Positions 14,446 through 22,989 of a DNA stretch of 27,764 nucleotides are shown here, in pieces (within the stretch, counting starts at the first letter, position 1; each line of letters opens with the position of its first letter). Source of the stretch: an uncultured Collinsella sp. (GTDB lineage Bacteria; Actinomycetota; Coriobacteriia; Coriobacteriales; Coriobacteriaceae). The notes below the pieces were generated by a model. The model made no database searches, was not told the origin of the DNA, and worked only from the letters and a program-made list of their open reading frames with translations. The DNA lies in NCBI GenBank assembly GCA_900754525.1, contig CAAEDE010000055.1, forward strand, positions 1 through 27,764, given 5' to 3'. Both the position numbers and the translations under genes were made by a program.

Positions 14446-15645
14446 ATGGCCGAGATCGTTCTCAAACATGTTCAGAAGGTGTATCCCAACACCGAGTCCA
14501 AAAAGAAGGGCTTCTTTGGCAAAAAGAAGAAGACCGAGGAGAAGAAGCACAACCTCAAGGTTACCGAGGATGGCGTGCTCGCTGTTGAGGACTTTAACCT
14601 CACCGTTCACGACCAGGAGTTTGTCGTCCTCGTTGGCCCGTCTGGCTGCGGTAAGTCCACGACGATGCGCATGGTCGCCGGCCTGGAGGACATTACCTCG
14701 GGCGACGTGCTCATCGACGGCAAGCGGGTCAACGACGTGGCGCCCAAGGACCGCGACATCGCCATGGTGTTCCAGAGCTACGCTCTGTACCCCAACATGA
14801 CGGTGTACGAGAACATGGCGTTTACGCTTGAGCTCAAGAAGGTCTCCAAGGACGAGATCGACCGTAAGGTTCGCTCCGCTGCCGAGATCCTGGGTATTAC
14901 CGAGTACCTCGACCGTAAGCCCAAGGCGCTTTCGGGCGGCCAGCGTCAGCGTGTCGCTATCGGCCGCGCCATCGTGCGTGACCCCAAGGTCTTCCTGATG
15001 GACGAGCCGCTGTCCAACCTGGACGCCAAGCTTCGTAACCAGATGCGTGCCGAGCTCATCAAGCTGCGCCACGAGATCAAGGGCACGTTCATCTACGTCA
15101 CTCACGACCAGACCGAGGCCATGACCCTTGGCGACCGCATCGTGGTCATGAAGGACGGCGTCGTCCAGCAGATCGCCACGCCGCAGGAGGTCTTCAACCA
15201 TCCCGCGAACATCTTCGTCGCCGGCTTCATCGGCGTGCCGCAGATGAACTTCTTCGATGCCCAGCTGGTGCGCTCGGGCAACGGCTTTACCGTCAAGACC
15301 GAGGACATGAACGTTGCTCTCGCCCCCGAGACCTGCGCTCAACTCGCTCTTAACTGGGACGGCGGCGACGTGAAGGAGATCACGGCCGGCGTGCGCCCCG
15401 AGCAGATCCTGCTTGCCGACAAGGGCGAGGAGGGTGCGCTCCAGGGTACCGTCGAGGTGACCGAGCTCATGGGTTCGACCGAGCACGTCCACGTGACCGC
15501 CCCCGACGGCCAGTTTGTCCTGATTATCCCCGTCGTCGACCTCGAGGCCAAGGGCGCGCTCAAGGCTGGCGACACCATCTGGTTCAAGTTCGAGAAGAAC
15601 GCGACCCATCTCTTCGATAAGGTGTCTGGCAAGAACCTTATCTAG
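14446..15645 (+). CDS. ABC transporter ATPase, MsmX/MalK type, with Lys-rich N-terminal insertion
   Basis: This 399-residue ATPase energises carbohydrate ABC importers. The start ATG at 14446 has GAAAGG about 8 nt upstream. Walker A is GPSGCGKST (residues 64-72), the signature is LSGGQRQRVAIGRAIV, Walker B is VFLMDEPLSNLD, and the switch is YVTHDQTEAMT. A C-terminal TOBE region (about 270-395) follows. NDVAPKDRDIAMVFQSYALYP is typical of the multitask MsmX/MsmK group. Walker A normally lies near residue 37 in this group, so about 27 residues are extra: a very basic stretch between PNTE and VLAVEDF (SKKKGFFGKKKKTEEKK and a few more). The stretch is in frame and precedes an intact core. It might serve several importers, not only this one. 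Confidence 0.92.
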   Translation: MAEIVLKHVQKVYPNTESKKKGFFGKKKKTEEKKHNLKVTEDGVLAVEDFNLTVHDQEFVVLVGPSGCGKSTTMRMVAGLEDITSGDVLIDGKRVNDVAPKDRDIAMVFQSYALYPNMTVYENMAFTLELKKVSKDEIDRKVRSAAEILGITEYLDRKPKALSGGQRQRVAIGRAIVRDPKVFLMDEPLSNLDAKLRNQMRAELIKLRHEIKGTFIYVTHDQTEAMTLGDRIVVMKDGVVQQIATPQEVFNHPANIFVAGFIGVPQMNFFDAQLVRSGNGFTVKTEDMNVALAPETCAQLALNWDGGDVKEITAGVRPEQILLADKGEEGALQGTVEVTELMGSTEHVHVTAPDGQFVLIIPVVDLEAKGALKAGDTIWFKFEKNATHLFDKVSGKNLI

Positions 15646-15712
15646 GCCCGGTGCATCCAGGCCCTCCCTTTGGGCGACTGCGGTATTGCCATCCTTTTGC
15701 CGCGGTCACATA

Positions 15713-15757
15713 TAAGGCTCCCCTCCCGTCCGCTGGGCGAGAGGGGGGCCTTTCTTT
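15713..15757 (+). terminator. Terminator of the maltodextrin ABC operon
   Basis: AAGGCTCCCCTC pairs with GAGAGGGGGGCCTT, with a CCGTCCGCTGGGC loop region, followed by TCTTTG. It lies about 70 nt after the ATPase stop. Confidence 0.7.
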
Positions 15758-15783
15758 GTGTTGGGGCTGTCTGACCGGTCGTT

Positions 15784-16003
15784 TGTCTCGATCTGTAACG
15801 GGTGAGGCTGATTTCGGACGCTAGGTGTTACAGATCGAGACAGTTCCGCTGAGCTGACCATTTCATCTAAATCTGTAACACCAAAGGTGAATTTCAGCTG
15901 CTAGATGTTACAGACTGAGATAAACCCAAGGGAAGGGGCCGGTATGTCTCAATCTGTAACAGCTGGGACCGTTTTTACCGAGTAGCTGTTACAGATCGAG
16001 ATT
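15784..16003. repeat. Three-unit array of TCTGTAAC/GTTACAGA hairpins with 80-bp period
   Basis: Three inverted-repeat units lie in a row: 15784-15842, 15864-15922 and 15945-16003. Each is about 59 nt, starting at intervals of 80 and 81 bp. Unit 1 arms are perfect (TGTCTCGATCTGTAAC / GTTACAGATCGAGACA). Unit 2 arms are imperfect. Unit 3 arms extend to TCTGTAACAGCT / AGCTGTTACAGA. The loops share CGGACGCTAG, CAGCTGCTAG and CCGAGTAGCT-like right halves. The array sits between the convergent ABC operon and glgP and contains no gene. It looks like a cluster of REP-type sequences; function unknown. Confidence 0.8.
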
Positions 16004-16041
16004 GTTTGGTCGAGTCGGGTCACAGGGTAACGTGCGGGCAC

Positions 16042-16074
16042 AAAAAACGGAGCCGTGTTGCCACGACTCCGTTT
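16042..16074 (-). terminator. Terminator of the malQ-glgP operon
   Basis: On the minus strand, AAACGGAGTCGTG and CACGGCTCCGTTT form the stem, followed by a T run (complement of 16042-16047). It begins about 28 nt after the glgP stop. Confidence 0.85.
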
Positions 16075-16101
16075 CTCAAGAGGATGGGTAAGGGAAGCGA
16101 A

Positions 16102-18369
16102 TTAGTTCAGGTGCCAGATCTCGTCGTTGTACTGGGAGATGGTGCGGTCGGACGAGAAGGTGCCGGCGTTGGCGATATTGATCAGCGTCTTGCGCATCCA
16201 GGCGTCCTGGTCCTCGTAGTCGGCCAGCACGCGCTCCTTGGTCTGGATGTACTCCTCAATGTCGAGCAGGGCCATAAACCAGTCCTTGCCCTTAATGTCA
16301 TCGTGCAGGCGCTGCAGGCGCTCGGCGTTGCCGGTCGCCATAAAGGCCGGGTTGGTGATGAAGTCCACCAGCAGTTTAATACCGGGCTTGCGGTAGAGCA
16401 CACCGGCGTCATAGGTGCCGTCGGCATAGAGCTGCTCGACCTGTTTGGACGAGGCACCAAAGGTGTAGATGTTCTCGTCGCCCACGAGCTCGGCAATCTC
16501 CACGTTGGCGCCGTCAAGCGTGCACAGGGTTAGGGCGCCGTTGAGCATGAACTTCATGTTGGAGGTGCCGCTCGCCTCCTTGGAGGCCAGGCTGATCTGC
16601 TCGGAGATGTCAGCGGCGGGGATCACGCGCTCGGCGGCGGTGACGTTGTAGTTCTCGATCATGACAACCTGCAGGTAGGGAGCCACGTCGGGGTCGTTTG
16701 CAATCCACTGCGACAGCGTCAGAATCAGATGGATGATGTCCTGCGCGATAGTGTAGGCAGGCGCCGCTTTGCCGCCAAAGATGATGGTGACGGGGTGCTT
16801 AGGTCTGTTGCCGTTCTTGATATCGAGGTACTTCCAGATGATGTAGAGCGCGAGCATCTGCTGGCGCTTGTACTCGTGGATACGCTTGACCTGAACATCG
16901 ATGATCGCGTTGGAGGGGATCGTCACGCCCTGTTCGAGCGCCATAAACTCGCGCATGATGGTTTTGGCTTCGGCCTTGGTGGCGGCCAAGCGCTCAAGAA
17001 TGCTCTTATCGTCGGCGAAGTCGGCGAGCTTGCTCAGGTCGCCGGTGCTGCGCCAATCGGTACCGATCACATCGTCGAGCAGGCTGGCAAGCGCGGGGTT
17101 GGCTCCCTGGATCCAGCGGCGGAAGGTGATGCCGTTGGTCTTATTGGAGAACTTCTCGGGGTAGATCTCGTAGAACGGATGAAGCTCGGTGTCCTCCAGG
17201 ATCTTGGTGTGGAGGGCGGCTACGCCGTTGATGGAGAAGCCAAAGTGGATGTCCATGTGGGCCATGTGGACGGTATCGTGTTCGTCGATGATGGCGACGC
17301 GCGGGTCATCGTGCTCGGCCTTCGCGATCTCATCGAGCTTGACGATAATGTCGGCGATGGCAGGGGAGACCTTCTGCAGGCTGGCGAGCGGCCACTTCTC
17401 GAGCGCCTCGGCAAGAATCGTGTGGTTAGTGTAGGCGACCATGGAGCGTACGATGGTCACGGCCTCGTCAAACTCGATGCCATGTTCGGTGGTGAGCAAG
17501 CGAATGAGCTCGGGGATGACCATGGTGGGGTGCGTGTCGTTAATTTGGACCACGGCGTAGTCGGCCAGATCGTGCAGGTTGCTGCCGCGCTCGACGGCCT
17601 CGTCGATCAGGAGCTGGGCGGCGTTGCTCACCATGAAGTACTCCTGATAGATGCGAAGTAGGCGGCCCTGCTCGTCGGAATCGTCGGGGTAGAGGAACAA
17701 GGTGAGGTTCTTGGCGATCTCGGTCTTGTCGAAGTCGATGGAGCTGCCGGGGACCAGGCCGTCGTCGACGCTCGCCAGGTCGAACAGGCGCAGGCGGTTC
17801 TTGGTGGGCTGGCCGTAACCGGGCACATCGATGTCGACGAGCTTGGAAGTAACGGCAAAATCGCCGAACTCGACGGTGTAGGAGCGGTCATCGTCGACTA
17901 GGATGTCCTGCTCACCGAGCCACTCGTCGGGGACGGCCTTCTGCTGGTTGTCGACAAAGCGCTGACGGAACAGACCGTAGTGATAGTTGAGGCCCACGCC
18001 ATCGCCGGTCAAGCCCAGCGTGGCGATGGAATCCAGGAAGCATGCGGCCAAGCGGCCCAGGCCGCCGTTGCCGAGTGACGGCTCGACCTCGAATTCCTCG
18101 ATCTTGTTGAGGTCGTGGCCTGCGGCGGTGAGCTGGTCCTTAACCTCGTCGTAGATGCCGAGGTCGATCATGTTGTTGATGAGCAGCTTGCCGATCAAAA
18201 ATTCGGCGGAAATGTAATAGAGCTTTTTCTTGCCGTTGTTGAGCGGGCGGGCGGCGGAGCGCTCCTGCACGAGTTTGACCAGCAGCTTGTAAATGCGACG
18301 GTCGTCGAGCTGCTCGAGCGAGGTGCCAAAAGACTGCTCGGCGAGTTCCATGAGGTTAATTTGGGGCAT
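16102..18369 (-). CDS. glgP: Glycogen/maltodextrin phosphorylase
   Basis: This GT35 phosphorylase releases glucose-1-phosphate from the non-reducing ends of glycogen or maltodextrins, using pyridoxal phosphate. The start is set at 18369 (MPQINLMELAEQ) because AGGAG lies 5 nt upstream; an in-frame ATG at 18396 lacks such a site. The product is 755 residues, normal for bacterial enzymes. Visible family motifs are EPSLGNGGLGRLAACFLDS, KTNGITFRRW, VKRIHEYKRQ and EASGTSNMKFMLNGAL, with the PLP lysine at residue 606. It follows malQ in one operon, 128 nt apart with a hairpin between them. With MalQ it completes cytoplasmic maltodextrin breakdown. Confidence 0.95.
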   Translation of the reverse strand: MPQINLMELAEQSFGTSLEQLDDRRIYKLLVKLVQERSAARPLNNGKKKLYYISAEFLIGKLLINNMIDLGIYDEVKDQLTAAGHDLNKIEEFEVEPSLGNGGLGRLAACFLDSIATLGLTGDGVGLNYHYGLFRQRFVDNQQKAVPDEWLGEQDILVDDDRSYTVEFGDFAVTSKLVDIDVPGYGQPTKNRLRLFDLASVDDGLVPGSSIDFDKTEIAKNLTLFLYPDDSDEQGRLLRIYQEYFMVSNAAQLLIDEAVERGSNLHDLADYAVVQINDTHPTMVIPELIRLLTTEHGIEFDEAVTIVRSMVAYTNHTILAEALEKWPLASLQKVSPAIADIIVKLDEIAKAEHDDPRVAIIDEHDTVHMAHMDIHFGFSINGVAALHTKILEDTELHPFYEIYPEKFSNKTNGITFRRWIQGANPALASLLDDVIGTDWRSTGDLSKLADFADDKSILERLAATKAEAKTIMREFMALEQGVTIPSNAIIDVQVKRIHEYKRQQMLALYIIWKYLDIKNGNRPKHPVTIIFGGKAAPAYTIAQDIIHLILTLSQWIANDPDVAPYLQVVMIENYNVTAAERVIPAADISEQISLASKEASGTSNMKFMLNGALTLCTLDGANVEIAELVGDENIYTFGASSKQVEQLYADGTYDAGVLYRKPGIKLLVDFITNPAFMATGNAERLQRLHDDIKGKDWFMALLDIEEYIQTKERVLADYEDQDAWMRKTLINIANAGTFSSDRTISQYNDEIWHLN

Positions 18370-18411
18370 GTTTTCTCCTGTGATGGGTTGTTTCATGTCT
18401 GCAATTCATAA

Positions 18412-18449
18412 GAAGCCCGCGCGAGGGGATTGGGGTGGCCTCGCGCGGG
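18412..18449 (-). terminator. Intercistronic hairpin between malQ and glgP
   Basis: The perfect 11-bp stem CCCGCGCGAGG (18416-18426) / CCTCGCGCGGG (18439-18449) is followed on the minus strand by CTTCTTAT. It may attenuate or stabilise the transcript between malQ and glgP, like the hairpin after the binding-protein gene. Confidence 0.55.
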
Positions 18450-18497
18450 AAAAGCAAGCGCGTCCGCACGGTGGGGAGGGGTCGGGCGCGGTGGCTC

Positions 18498-20003
18498 CTA
18501 TTGAGGAAGCTCGATTTCGGCTTCCGACGGGATGCGGAAGTAGGTCTCGGTCCAGTCAGTGAGTTTGTGCTCGAGCTCGCGGGTGATGGCGCCGTCGAGC
18601 ATGCGCCAGGTCCAGTTGCCGCCCAGCGTGGCAGGGGTGTTGATGCGCGCCTCGTTGCCCAAGTTGAGCAGGTCTTGCATGGTGTAGATGCACGTGTCAC
18701 TCACGCTGGCGGCGATGGTGCGATTGAGTGCATCTGCCATGGGTTCGCCGGCCTGCTGATGGGTGTACAGGGCTGTCTGCTCGCGTTGACGCGGGGTGGC
18801 CGTTCCCTCAAACCAACCGCGCGCCGTCTCGTTGTCGTGGGTGCCCACATAGGCGACGGTGTTGGCGATGTAGTTATGCGGCAGGTAGTACGAGTTGGTA
18901 CCCTCAAAGGCAAACTGCAGGATCTTCATGCCGGGGAAGCCCGAGTTGTCGCGCATGTCGATGACGCCGGGGGTGAGGAAGCCCAGGTCCTCGGCGATGA
19001 TGGGCAGCGTGCCGAGCTTTTCCTCGAGCGTCTTGAAGAACTTGAGGCCGGGACCCTGCGTCCACGAACCGTAGGACGAATCGGGCGAGGAGAACGGCAC
19101 CTCCCAATAGGCCTCGAAGCCGCGGAAGTGATCCAGGCGGATGACGTCGTACATGTCGAGGGCGGCGCGAATGCGGCCCTCCCACCAGGAGAAGCCGTCG
19201 GACTCCATGGCGTCCCAGTCGTAGATGGGGTTGCCCCAGTACTGGCCGGTGGCCGAGAACTGGTCGGGCGGCGTGCCGGCGACGCTCACGGGATTGCCGG
19301 CGGCGTCGATCTTAAAGAGCTCAGGCGTCGCCCACATCTCGACGGAGTCACGCGAGACATAGATGGGCAGGTCGCCGATGATGAGAATGTCGCGCTCGTT
19401 GGCATAGGCCTTGAGGCGGCTCCATTGGCGGTCGAAGAAATACTGCGTCATCTGGTGGTAGAGCATGCGCGCGGGATGGGCGGCGCAGACCTTGGCAGAT
19501 GCTTCGCCGCGGGTGCGCAGTTCTGCGGGCCACTCCCAAAACGCCTTGAGTCCGCACTCCTCTTTGACGGTCATGAACTCGCAGTAGGGGATGAGCCAGT
19601 CCTCGTTGGCCTGGATAAAGTCATCGAAATCGGCCGGCTTGTCGGCAGCAAAGCGCTCGGCGGCGCGGTCGAGAATCTGACGGCGGCCGCCAAAGATAGC
19701 ACCGTAGTCGACGTTACTGGGGTCGGATCCCAGGTACACGCCATCGATATCGCGCTGCTCCAGATACCCTGTCTCGATAAGCTCGGCAAAGTCGATAAAG
19801 TTGGGGTTGCCTGCGCGGGCCGAGAACGACTGATAGGGCGAATCGCCATAGCTGGTCGTCGTAAGGGGCAGAATCTGCCAGTAATGTTGTTTGCACGAGG
19901 CGAGAAAATCGACGAAGTCGTAGGCATTCCAGCCAAAGCCGCCGATTCCGTATGGTCCGGGCAGAGATGAGACGGGCATGAGGACGCCGCTTGCACGCTC
20001 CAT
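18498..20003 (-). CDS. malQ: 4-alpha-glucanotransferase (amylomaltase)
   Basis: This GH77 enzyme transfers alpha-1,4-glucan segments between maltodextrins and releases glucose. Family motifs are present in order: ASGVLMPVSSLPGPYGIGGF, YGDSPYQSFSARAGNP, DLPIYVSRDSVEMW, IRLDHFRGFEAYWEVP (nucleophile Asp), IIAEDLGFLTP (acid/base Glu) and YVGTHDNETARGW (third Asp). The preferred start is the ATG at 20003 (501 residues) with GGTGAG 7 nt upstream. A GTG at 20018 in the same frame, very close to AAGAAGG, is the alternative and adds five residues. It is first in the malQ-glgP operon, under a promoter that carries a TTGTTTAAAC site. Confidence 0.95.
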   Translation of the reverse strand: MERASGVLMPVSSLPGPYGIGGFGWNAYDFVDFLASCKQHYWQILPLTTTSYGDSPYQSFSARAGNPNFIDFAELIETGYLEQRDIDGVYLGSDPSNVDYGAIFGGRRQILDRAAERFAADKPADFDDFIQANEDWLIPYCEFMTVKEECGLKAFWEWPAELRTRGEASAKVCAAHPARMLYHQMTQYFFDRQWSRLKAYANERDILIIGDLPIYVSRDSVEMWATPELFKIDAAGNPVSVAGTPPDQFSATGQYWGNPIYDWDAMESDGFSWWEGRIRAALDMYDVIRLDHFRGFEAYWEVPFSSPDSSYGSWTQGPGLKFFKTLEEKLGTLPIIAEDLGFLTPGVIDMRDNSGFPGMKILQFAFEGTNSYYLPHNYIANTVAYVGTHDNETARGWFEGTATPRQREQTALYTHQQAGEPMADALNRTIAASVSDTCIYTMQDLLNLGNEARINTPATLGGNWTWRMLDGAITRELEHKLTDWTETYFRIPSEAEIELPQ

Positions 20004-20088
20004 GAATGCGCTCACCAACCTTCTTGTTGTGGGGTCGGCCTGCCGATGGGTGTGCAGTCCGCCTCCGATGTTCTGATTCGATACGCCT

Positions 20089-20113
20089 ATTGTAAAACAT
20101 GTTGTTTAAACAT
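20089..20113 (-). promoter_or_regulatory. malQ promoter with candidate operator 5
   Basis: TACAAT on the minus strand (20094-20089) is a good -10 box. TTGTTTAAACAT (20102-20113) lies just upstream of it, within the -35 to -10 spacer, and is embedded in the wider dyad ACATGT...ACATGT. It is the best-placed repressor site in the window. Confidence 0.55.
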
Positions 20114-20167
20114 GTACAGGCAAGATAAAAAAGTTGGTCGATTTTCGGCGAATGGTTACATGCCATG

Positions 20168-20203
20168 AAAAAAAGCCCCGACCTCACAACGTGAGATCGG
20201 GGC
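20168..20203 (-). terminator. Terminator of galE
   Basis: On the minus strand GCCCCGATCTCAC pairs with GTGAGGTCGGGGC (one wobble) and is followed by seven T. It separates galE from malQ, which therefore needs its own promoter. Confidence 0.88.
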
Positions 20204-20225
20204 AAGAGCGGTATGTAGGTTTTTG

Positions 20226-21287
20226 CTACTCGGCGTCGGCGAAGCCGTTGGGGTTGTGGCTCTGCCAGTTCCAGCTATCGCGGCACATGTCCGCGATGTC
20301 GTACTGGGCCTTCCAGCCCATCATGCGCTCGGCCTTGGAGGCATCGCACCAGTTGGCAGCGATGTCGCCGGCGCGGCGCTCGCGGATCACATAGGGCAGC
20401 TCCTTGCCACAAGCCTTGGAGAAGGCGGCAACGACCTCGAGTACCGAGGTGCCGGTGCCGGTGCCCAGGTTAAAGATCTCGACGCCGGTTTTGCCGTTCA
20501 TCCAGTTAAGTGCGGCAACGTGACCAGAGGCCAGATCGCACACGTGGATGTAGTCGCGCACGCCGGTGCCGTCGGGGGTGGGGTAGTCGTTGCCAAAGAC
20601 CTGAACGGCCTCGAGCTTGCCCACGGCGACCTGGGCGACATAAGGCACCAGGTTGTTGGGGATGCCCTTGGGGTCCTCGCCGATCAGGCCCGACGGATGA
20701 GCGCCAATGGGGTTGAAGTAACGGAGCAGCACGACGTCCCACTCGGGGTCGGCGGTGTGGACGTCCATAAGGATCTGCTCGATCATCCACTTGGTCCAAC
20801 CATAGGGGTTGGTCGCGGGCTTCTTAGGATCCTCCTCGGTGACGGGCGGGTTGTCCGGGTCGCCGTAGACGGTCGAGGAGCTCGAGAAGATGATGGACTT
20901 GCAGCCATGGTTGCGCATGACGTCGATGAGCACCAGGGTGTTCTCGATGTTGTTGTGATAGTACTCGACGGGCTTGCTCGCCGACTCGCCGACGGCCTTA
21001 AAGCCGGCAAAGTGGATGACACGGTCGATCTGATGGGTATCGAAGATCTTGTTCATCGCATCGCGGTCGAGCACGTTGGCCTCGTAGAAGGTGAGGTTCT
21101 TGGCGGCCTCGTCGCCCACGATGGTCTTGACGCGGTCGACGGCGACGGCGCTGGAGTTGGAGAGATCATCGACGATGACGACCTGGTAGCCACCCTCGAG
21201 CAGCTGAACGACGGTGTGCGAGCCGATAAAGCCGGCGCCACCGGTAACGAGGACACAGGTGTCTTTGGGGTCGAGTGCTTTGGACAT
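20226..21287 (-). CDS. galE: UDP-glucose 4-epimerase
   Basis: This NAD-dependent short-chain dehydrogenase interconverts UDP-glucose and UDP-galactose (Leloir pathway, cell-surface sugars). The Rossmann motif TGGAGFIGSH is at residues 15-24. The catalytic Ser/Tyr/Lys appear in SSSSTVYGDP and NPYGWTKWMIE (YxxxK). LLRYFNPIGAHPSG and GVRDYIHVCDLASGH are GalE signatures. The length of 353 residues is usual. AGGAG lies 6 nt before the ATG. It is a single gene with its own terminator. It connects the alpha-glucan genes to nucleotide sugars but shows no TTGTTTAAAC site, so it is probably regulated separately. Confidence 0.95.
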   Translation of the reverse strand: MSKALDPKDTCVLVTGGAGFIGSHTVVQLLEGGYQVVIVDDLSNSSAVAVDRVKTIVGDEAAKNLTFYEANVLDRDAMNKIFDTHQIDRVIHFAGFKAVGESASKPVEYYHNNIENTLVLIDVMRNHGCKSIIFSSSSTVYGDPDNPPVTEEDPKKPATNPYGWTKWMIEQILMDVHTADPEWDVVLLRYFNPIGAHPSGLIGEDPKGIPNNLVPYVAQVAVGKLEAVQVFGNDYPTPDGTGVRDYIHVCDLASGHVAALNWMNGKTGVEIFNLGTGTGTSVLEVVAAFSKACGKELPYVIRERRAGDIAANWCDASKAERMMGWKAQYDIADMCRDSWNWQSHNPNGFADAE

Positions 21288-21481
21288 GTAGTCTCCTATC
21301 GAATCAGGAACACTTCTTCAGGGGAGTATAGCGCAGGCAGGGACGCCCAAATCGTGCGCTGTAGGAAAAGCGGAGGATTGTGCCAACGTACTCATAGAAG
21401 AGCTTGCGTACGCATAACCTGATCTTTGACATTTGCTTACGAGCCGCTGACCTTGTAGTTTCCTGCCGTTCGTGGAAATCG

Positions 21482-21512
21482 TTGGGACGCGCCATATGTA
21501 CGCTAATATGTA
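21482..21512 (+). promoter_or_regulatory. Predicted promoter of the PcsB-like hydrolase
   Basis: TTGGGA (21482-21487) and TAATAT (21504-21509) are 16 nt apart, about 45 nt before the start codon. ATATGTA occurs twice (21494-21500 and 21506-21512), 12 bp apart, a possible direct-repeat binding site. Confidence 0.4.
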
Positions 21513-21553
21513 TGAGTTGAGCGACATATAAATAAACATGTAACGGAGTACAT

Positions 21554-22759
21554 ATGTCACCAAACAGCGATTCCATCCTTTCCCAGGAGCTCTCGCGCCG
21601 CACTGCCCTCAAGGCCCTGTTCGGCGCCGCTTCTGCGGCAGTTCTTTTTGGCCTGCCCGCTCGCGCCCATGCGGCGGAGGCTTCCAAAGAAACCACCGAT
21701 AAACTGAATGCCGCCCAGGCCCAGCTCGACGAGGTTCAGGCCCAGCTCGACAGCATCGCAAATGAGTATGCGGCGCTGGCCAACAAGAATGCCCAGACCC
21801 TCAACGACATCGAGAATGTCCAGGGCAAGATTGACGACACGCAGGCCCAGATCGATGAAAAGAAGGCCGAGCTCAAGAAGAAGCGCAACGACCTTTCCGA
21901 TCGCGTGGCCGCCAGCTACAAGTCCGGCGGCACGAACATCCTGTCGCTGCTGCTGGCCTCTGGCTCGTTTGAGGAACTCGTCGCCAACGCGCATTACGTT
22001 GAGAAGATCAACAAGAGCGACCGCGACGCCATCGAGGACATTCAGACCATCCAGGAAGAGCTCGATGCGCAAAAGACCGAGCTCGAGTCGCAGAAGGCCG
22101 ACTTAGAGAAGCTCAAGGACCAGCAGACTGCCCAGATGCAGGACATGCAGGCCAAGCAGCAAGAAGTCCAGACCGTGCTGAACGGTCTTTCCGACGACGT
22201 CAAGGAGCTCATGGCTCAGCGCGATTCCGAGATCCTCGCTGCTGCCCAGGCTGAGGAGGCCGCTAGGAAGGCTGCCGCTGCCGCGGCTGCCGCGAACAAG
22301 AACAATTCCTACTCGGGTGGTTCGAGCTCGGGTGGTGGATCGTACGCGCCCGGAACTCCGCAGCAGAATGCCGGCTCGGGCAAGCAGCAGGCTGTCGTCA
22401 ACGCGTGCTACTCCACGCCTTCGCCGGGTCAGAACTGGTGCGCGGCGTGGGTCACCAATGTCTTCCGTAACGCCGGCGTTGGCTACTTTGGAGGCAATGC
22501 GTGCGACATGTTTAACGCCTGGTGCTATAGCTCCGACCGCTCGGCGCTGCAGGTGGGCATGATCGTGGCCGATTCCTCGCACAGCGGCACGGGTGCTCCG
22601 GGCCTTATCTACGGTCATGTGGGTATCTACGTTGGCGGCGGCATCGTTATGAGCAACGAGGGTGCCATTACGTCTAAGTCGCTTGACTCGTTTATTAGCT
22701 TCTATGGCACTGGCTCTGGCGTGCGTTGGGGCTGGCTCGGCGGTATTGCGCTGTCGTAG
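21554..22759 (+). CDS. Secreted PcsB-like coiled-coil protein with CHAP/NlpC-type hydrolase domain
   Basis: This 401-residue exported cell-wall hydrolase has a probable Tat signal (LSRRTALKALFG, Arg15-Arg16) and a hydrophobic stretch ending ARAHA near residue 40. Residues from about 45 to 245 form long coiled coils, as in PcsB/CwlO proteins (repeated AQAQLDEVQAQLD-like heptads, with VAASYKSGGTNILSLLLASGSFEELV between the helices). An Ala-rich then Gly/Ser-rich linker (about 240-275) leads to a cysteine-peptidase-type domain with QNWCAAWVTNVF (Cys296) and YGHVGIYVGGG (His355). The likely reaction is peptidoglycan peptide cleavage during division, possibly gated by FtsEX in this family; neither FtsE nor FtsX is here. 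CGGAG lies 8 nt before the ATG. The CHAP versus NlpC/P60 label is uncertain by eye. Confidence 0.85.
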   Translation: MSPNSDSILSQELSRRTALKALFGAASAAVLFGLPARAHAAEASKETTDKLNAAQAQLDEVQAQLDSIANEYAALANKNAQTLNDIENVQGKIDDTQAQIDEKKAELKKKRNDLSDRVAASYKSGGTNILSLLLASGSFEELVANAHYVEKINKSDRDAIEDIQTIQEELDAQKTELESQKADLEKLKDQQTAQMQDMQAKQQEVQTVLNGLSDDVKELMAQRDSEILAAAQAEEAARKAAAAAAAANKNNSYSGGSSSGGGSYAPGTPQQNAGSGKQQAVVNACYSTPSPGQNWCAAWVTNVFRNAGVGYFGGNACDMFNAWCYSSDRSALQVGMIVADSSHSGTGAPGLIYGHVGIYVGGGIVMSNEGAITSKSLDSFISFYGTGSGVRWGWLGGIALS

Positions 22760-22778
22760 CTGCGGCTTGAAGTAAGTT

Positions 22779-22909
22779 GGTCCGTGGCTGCCCGGAAGGC
22801 ATTAGGTTGCCTGCTCGGACAGTCCTGCTCGCACGGAGAGCACATTAAGTGCTCTCCGGCTCGTGCGGAACTCGCGATCAACCTAATGCCTTCCGGGCAG
22901 CCACGGACC
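22779..22909. repeat. Long palindromic repeat, copy 3 (69-nt core, 31-bp arms)
   Basis: Positions 22779-22809 and 22879-22909 are perfect 31-bp inverted repeats with private sequence. The core 22810-22878 is again 69 nt, with inner stem GGAGAGCAC/GTGCTCTCC around ATTAA and the ending GTGCGGAACTCGCGAT. It differs from copy 2 by a shifted base near GGACAG but keeps the total length. It lies between the convergent hydrolase gene and murB. Confidence 0.92.
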
Positions 22910-22961
22910 TCTCGGATCCAATACGCCACACACCGGACTGGGTTATCTGAATAAATATGGC

Positions 22962-22989
22962 GAAGGCCCCTTTCGGGGCCTTCTCTTTT
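22962..22989. terminator. Terminator between the hydrolase gene and murB
   Basis: GAAGGCCCC (22962-22970) and GGGGCCTTC (22975-22983) form a tight hairpin with a TTTC loop, followed by TCTTTT on the plus strand. It serves the hydrolase transcript and may also act on murB, whose stop codon it touches. Confidence 0.75.

Noticed and set aside
15784..16003. CRISPR array
   Set aside because: Only three units, each a 59-nt palindrome with diverged sequence; repeats are not identical, spacers are short and no cas gene is present.
21513..21553. c-di-AMP (ydaO) riboswitch before the wall hydrolase, common for such genes in Actinobacteria
   Set aside because: The predicted leader is only about 40 nt, too short for a ydaO aptamer, and no matching structure was seen.
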